Assembly: GCA_015178975.1 (NCBI GenBank) | Contig: WHVD01000167.1 | Coordinates: forward strand, 108,812 to 172,811 | Direction of reading: 5' to 3' | Source of the DNA: Hysterangium stoloniferum | Lineage: Eukaryota; Basidiomycota; Agaricomycetes; Hysterangiales; Hysterangiaceae | Length of the DNA stretch: 64,000 nt | In this document: positions 11,507 to 22,111 of the stretch, piece after piece | How the letters are laid out: every line of letters begins with the position of its first letter | Numbering within the stretch: the stretch's first letter is position 1 | The notes under the pieces: model-generated | Seen by the model: the letters and a program-made list of their open reading frames with translations, nothing else | What the model was told of the DNA's origin: nothing | Databases searched by the model: none | Program-made: the position numbers and the translations under genes

Positions 11507-12326
11507 TGTTAGGATACACACACAGGCCGGGTTTCTGGAGAAACCCGCAGGATATCCAGTAGGACTTGGCTTCAGCTTATAGGCTGCACCCTCACTAGAT
11601 CGTGTTGTCCAATTTCAAACGGATGGACAGGGATCCCGGGGAGTCCGGGTGGGGTTCATGGGTCGTACGTCGTAAGTCGGGGGTCGTGGGTCATAAGTCG
11701 AGTTGGTTGAGAGAGGTAGATGCGCCGGAGCCCGTGGGCTCCAACTAGTGCAAGCGATGTGAATCAAGTAAGGTTTTTAAAGCGGAAAATGTTATTAGAT
11801 TACTGGGGGGAATCTAAGCTAATTTTCTGACTGGATTGTATGTACAACATCTGCCAGTTTTTATAGACCGTGGAATTAATGACATACCAAATCCAGTAAT
11901 AACGAAATGAAACTAACAAAACATAAAACGGGAATAGTAAACACCAAATTGGTGTTAGGAATGGGACGGAACGGAGCGGAGTCCAAATCGTGACAAAGCA
12001 TAACCCATAACGGGAAATGGAGTGGGAGCGGAGTCCTAAATTGTGACAGGTCATTTGACTAAAATGGGAACGGGGCTCGATTAGAGCAGTGACGGGATTC
12101 TAAGCGGGGACCAGTGACTGATGCGTGGGACGAAGATGGACATAGACAGAGACGGAGTCCGGGGGAAGTCCGGTGACTGATATGTGTCGTAATGAGGTCG
12201 AACGTAACTAGTCTTGACGTAACGGAGTCCGGGCAGGAAATCCTATAAACAGACAATTGGTGCTTGTAGCGCGTGGGGGCGTACGGGTTACTGCCCGGAG
12301 TCCGGCGGGATTGTCCAATCGTAACA
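11507..12326 (-). repeat. 3' LTR of G2
   Basis: On the plus strand this begins TGTTAGGATACACACAC and ends CAATCGTAACA. It is the partner of 19451-20270. On the minus strand it is preceded by the purine run TAAAGGGAGGA, which marks it as the 3' LTR. Open frames inside (11800-12054, 12059-12411) recur in every G2 LTR and show no protein-like composition. Confidence 0.93.
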
Positions 12327-12330
12327 GTAT

Positions 12331-12340
12331 CCTCCCTTTA
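12331..12340 (-). other. G2 polypurine tract
   Basis: The minus strand reads TAAAGGGAGG-ATAC directly before the 3' LTR. A purine run here primes plus-strand DNA synthesis, and it fixes the element's orientation independently of the ORFs. Confidence 0.7.
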
Positions 12341-12534
12341 AGCCGAAGTCCCAAAGAGGCTCTAGACCTAAATAAGGTTCTTGTCAGCTGCGCGCATGTG
12401 TCAAAAGTCATGTCGGTTACACGTATGTGTCAAAGAGTCATGTGATCTGGAAGGTAAGGTTCAAATGCGACGAGCCTATATATAAATTTGAAAAAATAGA
12501 AATTTCTTCTTCTTTATTACCCCCATCTTCAAAA

Positions 12535-14199
12535 ATGGGACCAAAGCCAACACCTAAAAGAGTGATGCCAACCGCGGGGTCCTCCACGGGCTCTCCGTAT
12601 CGGGCACCTTGGAGCACAGCCCAATTGTTAGCATGGCGAGAAGAGCAGCGCCGACTTCGTGAAGAAGCAGAGAGGGAGGTGAGGGAGGCTGAGGAGGCCC
12701 TGGACCAAGAGTACCAGGCAGCATTGGCTGCGGAGGAAGAGGCCGCAAGGGAGAGGGAGTGTGAAGCAGAGGAGGCTGCGCAGGTGGCCATGGAGAACAC
12801 CCAGGTGGCTGTGGAGAAAGCCCAGGTGGCTGCGGAGAAAGCCCGGTTGGCCACGGACAGGGCCGCAATTGTTGCGGGAAAGGTAAGTCCCAATATTCAC
12901 TTGTCGAAATTTGCTGACTTGTATTTTTTCAGTGCAAGGCGACAGAGGTGGAGTCGGAGTCTGAGGGGGAGCCAGAGAGCCCCCAAAAGGTAAGCCTCAT
13001 GTCCGTGGGATAACCGTGGAAACTGACCGTATCAACAGAAGGCAAGGAAGGCGGTGCCAGTCCGTCTTCCGACGCAGAACGAGCCGTGGTGTTCCGGTTG
13101 TAACGACTGGAACACTGAATGCAACCAAAAGTCCGGCCGGGGTCCGGGGTGCTATCAATGTGTGCACCTCAAGGCGAGGTGCTCGCTTGTTCACGAGCAG
13201 GCCACGGGGTCCGGGGTCCAGGGCATGAGATGTAAGCGGGTCAGACGGGTTGTCCGGGTTGGACGAAGTCCTTGGACAGATCGCCGAGGGCATCGAGGCC
13301 CAAAACGAGTTGCTCCAGAAGAGCAACAAGGTCCACATAGTGTAAAGGGTATGCATATATGCATACTCGGACTAAGGAATAATAGCTGGATTATAGTACT
13401 TTATTATTTACCTTTTATTTTCTTTCTTTATATTCTTTCTATATTTCGAGCACACCTTGATTTTGTAGTTCGAAGCTTTGTGTATACGTATGGGCGCTCT
13501 CGGCGCCAAAAGAGACAGACAACTTTTACCCAGCAGACACCACCTCGTAAACGACCCAGACGTCGAATAGCGAGAGGTGTCAAGGGTAACGTTTCAACTA
13601 CCTCTAAAGGTAGTATTCTCTTGCATACTAACGTACTTTGGACTCGAACTGCGAAGGTCGAGTTCCAATCTAAGGTCTTTGCGCTAGTCGACATTATAGT
13701 CGACTCGCGCTATTATTTCCTTACTCTAGATATTCAGCTTCACATTGATTATCTATTTTACATCTAGCTACGAGTTGTACCGTGAAGGTCAACTCCTTCA
13801 TTCTTTCATTCTAGCCATCAAGAGCAACTGTACAGTTGCTCTTGTGACACATAGCATGTCTTCTTACTAGCACAGCTTGTCTAGTAATCTACGGTATTGT
13901 ACTGTACGGTCAATATCTGCTAATAGTAGTTGAATAGACACTATTCTTCATATATCGAACGGTCAGAATCTATCGACTCTTCACACATAGTGGTGGCGAA
14001 GGAACTGTGCGGACTCCGCGAGGAATTTTGGAAGTTCCTGGCGGAGTATGGCGGCTATGTATATGAGGAGCCGCAAGTCGGGAGTTCCGAGGATGCCAGA
14101 TTGGATGAGGACGGGGTTGACGCAGAGGTCACGGAGCTTCCTGAGGAAGTAGCTGAGGCGGCAGGGAAAAAACACAGCCCCATAGAAATAGATGAATAG
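12535..14199 (+). pseudogene. Antisense accessory gene of G2: coiled coil plus Zn2Cys6-like cluster
   Basis: This gene lies between pol and the 3' LTR, convergent with gag-pol. Exon 1 is 12535-12882. A 50-bp intron (12883-12932, GTAAGT...TTTCAG), exon 2 (12933-12989), a 49-bp intron (12990-13038, GTAAGC...AACAG) and exon 3 follow; both introns keep the frame. Exon 1 encodes a basic Pro/Thr N-terminus, then about 80 residues of Glu/Ala/Arg-rich coiled coil. Exon 3 has six cysteines spaced C-X2-C-X6-C-X9-C-X2-C-X6-C (from WCSGCNDWNTEC to YQCVHLKARC), which fits the fungal Zn2Cys6 consensus. The acidic tail ends at TAG 14197-14199. It is broken by a G1 solo LTR (13341-13985) and a one-base frameshift near 13200-13260. 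DNA binding is inferred from spacing only. Bases 14200-14401 hold nothing recognisable. Confidence 0.72.
13341..13985 (+). mobile_element. G1 solo LTR (TSD CATAG) inside the G2 accessory gene
   Basis: This 645-bp unit begins TGTAAAGGGTATGCATAT and ends CGACTCTTCACA. It is flanked by CATAG at 13336-13340 and 13986-13990. It matches the G1 copy 2 LTRs along its length. Removing it and one CATAG rejoins the host coding sequence through a valine-alanine-lysine stretch, so the gene was whole at that point before insertion. Confidence 0.93.
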
Positions 14200-14401
14200 A
14201 ATAGAAATAGAACTTGATAATAATTGAACATAAAAGTAAAGCGTGAAACACATAAAAATAAAAGTCAAAGCCAAAGTCCACGGAGAGTCCGCTTAAAGAC
14301 TTGACAAGACATGTCAGAACCTGTAAAAGCAAAGAGAGACATAGGGCGACAGGGAATAATGAAAATGAGTCCAAACATAACACGGGGTCCGCGGAGTGTG
14401 G

Positions 14402-17400
14402 TCAGAGAGAAGATAATGGTCCAGGTTTGAGCGGGTAAGCTGTATGAAAGTCAGTAATGATTTCCGTGGCATTACCGAGTTCCGTGGCCAAAATCCAGGA
14501 GGTTTCTTCATCGGTGCCCTCGTAACCCACCCACTTGACCAAGTAAAGCAGTTTACAAGTGTGTCGATGCTTGTCTATTTTTGAATCTAAATTCTGTGAG
14601 ATTTCAAACTCGGGTTCTCCGTCAATGATGACAGGAGGAGGCGGAGATTGCACGCGATCCGGGATAGTGTTAGCAGTACAAGGTTCTAGTATAGAAACAT
14701 GAAATACCGGGTGTACCGCGCGCATGCTATCCGGAAGCTGTAGAGTCCAAGAGACTGAACCTACTTGTGCAATAATGTCAAATGGGCCTAGATATTTTTC
14801 AGCAAGCTTCTTTGATGGACATGTAGTCCTGAAGAATTGAGCTTTGACATAAACAGGGTCACCAATCTTGAAGTTGGGTGGCGGGATCCGGTGTTTGTCC
14901 GCTGAATGTTGGTATTGCTCTTGGGCAGACAATATTGCAGTCCAGAGTTCCTCGTGGAACTTGTGGAGGTCCGTGGTGAACTCTTGAGCGCGAGCAGAGG
15001 CGAGATTTCGTTCTGGATGTACTGTAATATTTGGATTATATCCTTTATTTGCAAAGAACGGGGAAACACCAGTAGTGGCCGAAGGTGCATTGTTGTAAGG
15101 AAACTCCGCAAGTGGTAACAAGGTTTTCCAATTGTCCTGTTGGTAGTTGCAATATACGTGGAGGTATTGTTCCAATGTCTGGTTGACGCGTTCGGTTTGT
15201 CCGTCACCTTCCGGATGATGTCCGGACGTGAAATGTAATGTCATGTCATGTCCAAGGATTTTCCGAGGGATCTAAAGAAGTGAGACACGAACTCTGATCC
15301 TCTATTGGAAGTTACGTGGGACGGAACTCCATGCTTGGAAAATACGTGGATAATGAAAAGTTCCGCTAACTGCACGGACATGATTGTATCATAAGTAGGG
15401 ATGAATATACCTTGTTTTGAGAATCTTTCAACAATGACTAGAATAGCAGAAAAGCCTTCAGAATCCGGTAGGTGTTCAATGAAATCCATAGATATAGAAT
15501 TCCACAGGTGTTCTGGTACGGGGAGTTGTTTCAAAAGGCCGTATGGCTTGTGTCGCTGAGATTTCGAGTGGGGACAAGTAGTGCAAGATTTACAATAGTG
15601 CTTAACGAATCCACGGAGTCCGGGCCAAGTATAGTCTCTTCTTATTAATGATAGAGTTTTGTTGTACCCGAAATGTCCTGAGAGTGGATGATCATGTTTG
15701 TATTGAAGGATCCTGAGGCGGAGGCCATTGGAGTCCGGTACATAGATACGATTGTCAAGTCTAATGAAACCATGTTGATCAAGAGACCACCGAGGTTGAT
15801 CGGGGTCCACGGGATTGTCCAGATGAGCTTTAGTAACTGGGTCTAGCGGAATTGCCGATAGAATATCTTGATGTAACTTCTCGATATCCATAATGATAAT
15901 TCCACGGACAATGGGATTGACGAGGAAAGTTGCGCAGACCGATGCGGTAAGCTGTTGATTCGTGAAAATAGGTTTCAGGTTGTGCAGATTTACCATTGCA
16001 TAGTCGTTGCTCCCCTCTTTAGGATAGACGTCCCATTGTCTAGTTAAAGCGTCGGGTTTGCCGCCGAGACAGCCGGGTCGAAAGCAGATAATCATGTTGA
16101 AGGCAGAGAGATATTCAGACCAGCGGGCCTGCCAGCGGGTCAAAAGTTTTGTGGTAGAAAAGTATTCCAGGTTTTTGTGATCTGTTACAATGTCAATAGG
16201 AGCTCCTGAGCCTTCCAAATAGTGTCGCCATGCTTTGAAAGCTGAAAAGATTGCCAGAAGTTCTTTATCATGAACATCGTAGTTGAGCTCTGCTCCGGTA
16301 AAAGTCTGGGACAGAAAAGCCACGGGGTGAACTTCTCCGTTGGAGTCCTGGATAGACAAAATGGCTCCAAGTGCATAGTCGGAGGCGTCCGTTTCAACAA
16401 TGAGCAGGAAGTCCAGTTTCCAATGCGACAGAATAGGAGCTGTAGAAAAAGAATTTTTTAAAAGATTGAAAGCTTTTTGACACTTATCATTAAAGTTCCA
16501 CGGAGTACCCTTACGCGTAAGACGGGTAAGGGGTACCGTGATGTTGGAATATCCACGGATAAAACATCTGTAAAAATTGGCAAAGCCGAGGAAGGATTGT
16601 ATATCTTTAAATTTTCGGGGTTTGGGCCAATCTTTGATGACTTGCACTTTAGTTTCATCCATGCGGAGTCCATCAGGTCCCATCATGAAACCTAGGTATT
16701 CCACGGAGTCTGTGTCAAAAGTACATTTTTTACCATTTGCGAATAAACCATGTTGTCTGAGCCTCTGGAGAACTTCATGGACTTGTTTGTCGTGTTCTGC
16801 GGGATTCTCGGAGTAGATAAGAATGTCGTCCAAGTAAACAATGATGCATACATCAAGCATGTCGGAGAAAATGTCGTTGATAAAATGCACAGAGCATTGG
16901 TGAGTCCAAAAGGGATGACCAACCACTCGAAGGCCCCATAACGGGTTCTAAAAGTGGTTTTCCATTCGTCACCCGTGGCAATCCGGACCAAATGATAGGC
17001 GTGCTTGAGATCTATTTTGGTGTAAATCCGGGCATTCTGCGGGGCATCGAGCAGGTCAGATATGAGTGGGAGTGGATATTTGACCTTTTTGGTGACAGCA
17101 TTGAGTCCTCTAAAATCAACACGAAGTCGAAGGGATCCATCCTTTTTTCTGACAAACAGAACAGGTGCTCCAAAAGGAGACTTTGAGGGTCGAATAAAAC
17201 CTATGGACAAATGTTCATCCAGGAAATCACGGATTGCGGATAATTCCGTGGACGAAAGCGGGTAAATATGTCCTAGGGGTGGCTGGGCACGATCTTCAAG
17301 ATCGATTTTTAAGTTGTATTCTCTGTGAGGCGGAAGCCAGTCAGCTTTCCGCTTGCTAAAAACATCTGCGAAGTCATGATATTTCTCCGGGACACTTTCT

Positions 17401-18121
17401 AGGTCAGCGGCTTGCTCAGATTCAGATACCGGGGTTGAAAAACGTCCAGTTGCTTCATCAATTTTTAAGTTGATAGTGAACGCCTGGGACCCATCCATTT
17501 TTGAAGCCCTAATAAAAGCTGCAGCATTAATCAGAGAAATGGATGGAGGTGCCGTGGGTTCTGGGGAAGCCATTGGTGCCATAGGGATCACAGGAGTCCT
17601 CCAGACTGCAGGTGCCGGGAAGGCCATGGGTGCTGTGGAGGCCGGGTCAGGCGCAGTTTCCTCGGTCACCGCGGGAGTCCGGAATGTTATACTGTTAGCT
17701 ATCCAGTCAATCAACGGATTGTAGCGGGTAAGCCAGTTATGTCCTAGGACCACCGAGCAACTTGAGTCTAACTGGGTCACATAGAAAGTGACCAATTGAG
17801 ATGTTCCACAAGGGAAATTGATGGGTAAATCACAAGCTTGGGTAACAACCAAATTACTTGTGCCATTGAAGAGGCGGAGAGCGACGGGATTTATCGAATA
17901 AGTTGACAAAGAATTTTTTTGTGTGAATTTTGTATCTAAAAAACAATGAGTCAAGCCGGAATCTATAAGAGCTGAAAAAACAAATTTCGGGATCATATTA
18001 GACATAAGTTTAATGAAAAATGAATCAGAATGTGAAAGAGTGGATGCGTTGAGGCGAGTGAACTCTTGAATGCGCGGAGAGGCAATGCAACCCCTAACCC
18101 GCATGGAGTCCGCAGGGTTGC
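14402..18121 (-). pseudogene. pol: G2 pol: protease, RT, RNase H, integrase, chromodomain
   Basis: The domain order is protease ([13 protein letters not shown] near 17960), RT with [16 protein letters not shown] and [12 protein letters not shown] (near 16830), RNase H (VETDASDYALGAIL), integrase zinc finger (H..H, CKSCTTCPHSKS), integrase core (SMDFIEHLPDSEGF) and chromodomain (LLYLVKWVGYEGTDEETSW) ending at 14402. A frameshift near 16905-16930 separates GLTNA from the next RT block. A 5-bp tandem duplication at 15241-15250 (TGTCATGTCATGT) shifts the frame just before GQTERVNQTLEQ. Otherwise the domains are well kept. A CHD-type C-terminus makes this a chromovirus distinct from G1. Confidence 0.92.
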
Positions 18122-19414
18122 TTACTCTTTTTTCGAATTGGCAGCCAGTTTGTCCTTCGACAGGGTTTCCGTGGAGGCCTTGGCTGTTCGACCCTTTGAA
18201 GAGTTTGCTTTTGCCAGCGGACATTCCGGGACTCGATGACTGGGTTTCCCGCACAAGAGACAGAGGTTGTTGTCCATACAATGTTGTCTTTCTTGTGGAG
18301 TCAATTTGCCATCGGGTCCGAGTTTGCCTGAGAGGTTGGGTTTTCCGGCTTGCTTGCCGGACTGTTGACCCTTGTTGTTGTCCTTATTGTCCTTATTGTT
18401 GTTGTTGTTGGTTGAAGACTTTTTATCGTTCTTCTTGTCGGATTGCGTGGAGTTCTGGTTGCTGGTTGACGAATTATTGTTATTGTTTTTGTCCTTGGAC
18501 TTGTTTACTTTGTCTGTGGATGTCTCGCAGGCAACTTCCGTGCGACGTTCCCAATAACATGCGTCTGCGTTCTGAGCTTTGAGGCGCATACGGGACAGGG
18601 TTTTTGGCTTGCCATCTTCTCCTTTTGAGACTTCATCTTTAAGGTGGGACAGCAGACTGGCGTAGAATTGGTGGCGGAGAGCGGGATTGCCCCACTGACA
18701 GCGAGCTGCAAGATTATTGAATTGGACGATGTAGTCCATGATGCGCTGCGTGTCCTTCATACGAAGATTTGTGAGACTATTCTCGGCTTCTCCTGTTGGG
18801 TCATATGGGCTGAAGTTGGTTTCAAGCTCCTCAACAAAAGCCTCCCAATTTTCAAGCCAGAGCGGCTCTTCCTCAGAAATCCCACTAAAAGCCGGTTCGA
18901 ACCATTTCAACGTGGATCCCGACAAATATGACAGTGCGTAGTTGACTTTTCGGGAGTCCGTGGAGAATGCAGCGGCACGATCACGGAAGTTGAAGCGACA
19001 TTGCATGAGGAAAGTAGAGAGTTTGTTTGGGTTGGAACCCGTGAAGGGTTCCGGAGCATTGACTTTTGACCGTGGAGGTTCTTGTTCCTTTTTCTTTCAT
19101 TCTTCGAGCAGGTGCATCATGAATTTATCTATAGTACCTGCTAAAAATTCAGAAGTAGGATCCCCCAAATGCGGTCATTGAACAGGTGGAGGGTTTTTGA
19201 GAGTGATTTCGACACCTTTGCCCTTGTTGGGGGCCACAGAATCGTCCTCATGCTTGGATTCATCCAGGTTTTCTGGGACTTCTTCAATACGGGCTTCTTC
19301 CATGGGTTCCGACTGGTTCGCAAGCGTCTGACTGGTATACAGAGTTAACGGGGAATGAAGAGTCGACGGTCCAGGTATTGATGACTGTGTGCGTGTACTT
19401 CTTCTTGGTGGCAT
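18122..19414 (-). pseudogene. gag: G2 gag with CCHC knuckle
   Basis: Gag starts at ATG 19414 with a basic, Ser/Thr-rich N-terminus. It contains the retrotransposon gag core (YALSYLSGSTLKWFEP, then FNNLAARCQW), an Asn/Lys/Asp-rich linker and one zinc knuckle ([14 protein letters not shown]) near the end. It is closed by TGA near 19180 and a second stop near 19095, so the longest open stretch starts at the internal ATG 19006. The stop before pol lies at 18122, and pol continues in another frame. Confidence 0.88.
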
Positions 19415-19450
19415 AATGAAAACAATCTGCGAGTATTAGTCAGAAAATAC

Positions 19451-20270
19451 TGTTAGGATACACACACAGGCCGGGTTTCTGGAGAAACCTGCAGGATATC
19501 CGGTAGGACTTGGCTTCAGCTTATAGGCTGCGCCCTCGCTAGATCGTGTTGTCCAATTTCAAACGGACGGATGGGGATCCCGGGGAGTCCGGGCGGGGTT
19601 CGTGGGTCGTAGGTCATAAGTCGGGGGTCGTGGGTCGTAAGTCGAGTTGGTTGAGAGAGGTAGATGCGCCGGAGCCCGTGGGCTCCGACTAGTGCAAGCG
19701 ATGTGAATCAAGTAAGGTTTTTAGAGTGGAAAATGTTATTAGATTACTGGGGGGAATCTAAGCTAATTTTCTGACTGGATTGTATGTACAACATCTGCCA
19801 GTTTATATAGACCGTGGAATGCATGACATACCAAATCCAGTAATAATGAAACGAAACTAACAAAACATAAAATGGGAATAGTAAACACCAAATTGGTGTT
19901 AGGAATGGGACGGAATGGAGCAGAGTCCGAATCGTGACAAAGCATAACCCATAATGGGAAATGGAGCGGGAGCGGAGTCCTAAATTGTGACAGGTCATTT
20001 GACTAAAACGGGAACGGGGCTCGATTAGAGCGGTGACGGGATTCTAAGCGGGGACCAGTGACTGATGCGTGGGACGAAGATGGACATAGACAGAGACGGA
20101 GTCCAGGGGAAGTCCGGTGACTGATATGTGTCGTAATGAGGTCGAACATAACTAGTCTTGACGTAACGGAGTCCGGGCGGGAAATCCTATAAACAGACGA
20201 TTGGTGCTTGTAGTGCGTGGGGGCGTACGGGTTAGTGCCCAGAGTCCAGTGGGATTGTCCGGTCGTAACA
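19451..20270 (-). repeat. 5' LTR of G2
   Basis: This is the partner of 11507-12326, same length, TGTTAGG...CGTAACA. It abuts the gag leader and is followed on the right by the target duplicate GATAT. Comparison with the 3' LTR shows mostly CpG-type changes, for example CCGGTAGG here against CCAGTAGG there. Confidence 0.93.
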
Positions 20271-20421
20271 GATATCATCCAAGCATGTAAGCATATTCTT
20301 TTCCATCTCAACAATGTTACTGGTTTTGGGGGTGTTTCGGTAATGGAACTTTGCTGCACCCCAATACTGCTCAATAAAATTAAGCTTGCAGTGATATTTT
20401 TAGAAGTCACAGATGTGACCC
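20271..20421 (-). pseudogene. DDE-transposase relic, middle piece (part 2 of 3)
   Basis: The minus strand gives KYHCKLNFIEQYWGAAKFRYR and then MLTCLDDI. The NFIEQYWG block corresponds to the last acidic residue of DDE_3-type (IS630/Tc1-like) catalytic domains. The reading frame joins across both neighbouring insertions once one copy of each target duplicate is removed. One in-frame TAA lies just before KYHC. Confidence 0.72.
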
Positions 20422-21874
20422 TGTAATGTATTAGCCTTATTTTAATATTATTTTCTGGAAAAAGGAGTCCAATGCTCTATCAAAGTGTGCAAATACTCAA
20501 TTCACTACAAGGTAAAATAATTTAAGTATTTGATATTAATCAGTGGCAGCCTAAATAGACTTAGAACCCCTGAAGTCAAGAGTTTACTTGAATATATGCA
20601 CCCTACTTCACAAAGAAGGTTTTGAGAGCTGCTTGTGCAAGCTTGTTCTTTTTCTGTGATAACAACTACTAAAATAAGAATAACAATTTACTGATTCCAA
20701 AGCTAGATTTAACTTCAATACTAGCTAGTTTATATATATTTTATACTATTTATCAAACAGTAAAAATATTTATAAACAGGTCAAAAGATTAGATATAGAA
20801 TAAAACACTATTTGGCTAATATATGCTTTATTTACACTAACCTACAAGGTCTACTGTGATACTAACTTATCAGGATCTTAATGTAGCCTTAATGATTCTG
20901 CAAGAATATTCTCAGTATTTAAAATTTATTTATTACTTGGTTGATAGCCAACAACTCTAACTGAGGTGGCAACGGATTCCAACAACTTAAATAGAAGTTA
21001 GAAAAAGTAATAAAGCCAGCTACTCAATTAAGAGGTGGCAAGGGGGAACAAAAGTCAACAACTCAGATTGAGGTGACAAGGGATCTGATTGGGCCAACAA
21101 CTCTGATAGAGGTGGCAAGGGTTTCCAACAGCTCTGATAGAGGTGGAATTAGATGTCCAACTGCCCAGATTGGGGTGGATTAGGCTGCTTGCTGCAGTGA
21201 CACACAGATGTGGTGTAAATGGGTTGATAAAATTGGTTATATTTCATGGCTGGAGCAGAGCTCCTTATATACACTGAGATGTGAGACATTTAGAGACATA
21301 TTGAACTTTATTTCTATCCTATTTTAGCTATTTCACTTGGAATGTTTTAGACATTTCTGCCATTCTCTATTGTAGCATATATGATGACATAATATATGAC
21401 ATAATATTCCCAGATGACATAATATATGACATAATATTCCCAGATGACATAATATATGACATAATATTCCCAAATGACATAATGTATGACATAATATTCC
21501 CACGCTAGTGCGCGTGTGACACCTGTCGCGCCTTGTGACTGTCGCGCGCCCTTGTGACTGTCACTCGTTGTGACAACCGGTCACTTGGTGTGACAACCGG
21601 TCACTTGTTTGTGACGAATATTCCCGCGCATTGTGTAATAAGCGCCAGGTGGCCGGTTTGAAGATATAGTTAAAAAAGAATAAAAAGTAGAAATTTCGTA
21701 GCTCCCTCAATTTATAAGATAAAAATGCAAAATAAATTGCATAAATTCAATATAAATTAAGAAAATATTGTACAATTTTTATAATCGCGATATAAGTACA
21801 TTTAGAAGCCTTTGTTAAGAATTCATTTTGGGGAAATTGCGAAAAATAGGAAAAACCTTTAAAAATACATAACA
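20422..21874 (+). mobile_element. G3 solo LTR (TSD GACCC)
   Basis: This 1,453-bp unit begins TGTAATGTATTAGCC and ends AAATACATAACA. It is flanked by GACCC at 20417-20421 and 21875-21879. It carries the internal GGTGGCAAGG-type repeats and a short block of GTGAC...GTCAC units (about 21535-21615), fewer than in the other G3 LTRs. It splits the DDE-transposase relic. Confidence 0.92.
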
Positions 21875-22111
21875 GACCCTGCAATGTGATGAACTCTTCA
21901 AGTTGAGATTTTTGTGCCACAAAGTCTGGTTGGGTAAAAAGAAGGCGATGGCTGCAACAGTCAGTTTTTCCTTGTACACATTTAAAACCTTCACATTGTG
22001 CAAGTAAGCCACTTTCCCTCCATAGGCCTCGTTCCTGGATGATTTGTTCCATCCCTTTAAACCATCCAGGCATTGTAGGGTGGTCCTCTTCGAAATAAAA
22101 GGACTCATCGC
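21875..22111 (-). pseudogene. DDE-transposase relic, upstream piece (part 1 of 3)
   Basis: The minus strand gives GWFKGMEQIIQERGLW, then CEGFKC, CCSHRLLFTQPDFVAQKS and LEEFITLQG. This is the conserved region upstream of the NFIEQYWG block in fungal DDE transposase-like proteins. The 5' part of the gene is lost at the junction with G1 copy 3 near 22112. The family assignment is from recognised motifs, and the first catalytic aspartate is not in the surviving part. Confidence 0.68.

Larger units (their letters stand above)
11507..20270 (-). mobile_element. G2: full-length Ty3/gypsy chromovirus, TSD GATAT
   Basis: Two LTRs of 820 bp (11507-12326 and 19451-20270) bound an 8,764-bp element flanked by the perfect duplicate GATAT (11502-11506 and 20271-20275). 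The minus-strand order is 5' LTR, gag (19414), pol (to 14402), an accessory gene in the opposite direction (12535-14199), polypurine tract (12340-12331), 3' LTR. A G1 solo LTR lies inside the accessory gene. Gag-pol has two in-frame stops and at least two frameshifts, so it is inactive. The two LTRs differ largely by CG versus TG or CA. Confidence 0.94.

Noticed and set aside
11800-12411. Open frames recurring near 11800, 19744, 25576, 27928 and 31932
   Set aside because: They recur because they lie in the G2 LTR; composition and breaks differ between copies and no domain is visible.
12438-12900. Minus-strand Pro- and Ser/Ala-rich open frames opposite the coiled coil
   Set aside because: They mirror the Glu/Ala-rich repeat of the plus-strand exon and lack any other support.
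13054-13767. A 237-residue open frame spanning the cysteine cluster and beyond
   Set aside because: Its second half is the G1 solo LTR inserted at 13341, and it ignores the upstream exon structure. The gene model 12535-14199 explains the cluster better.
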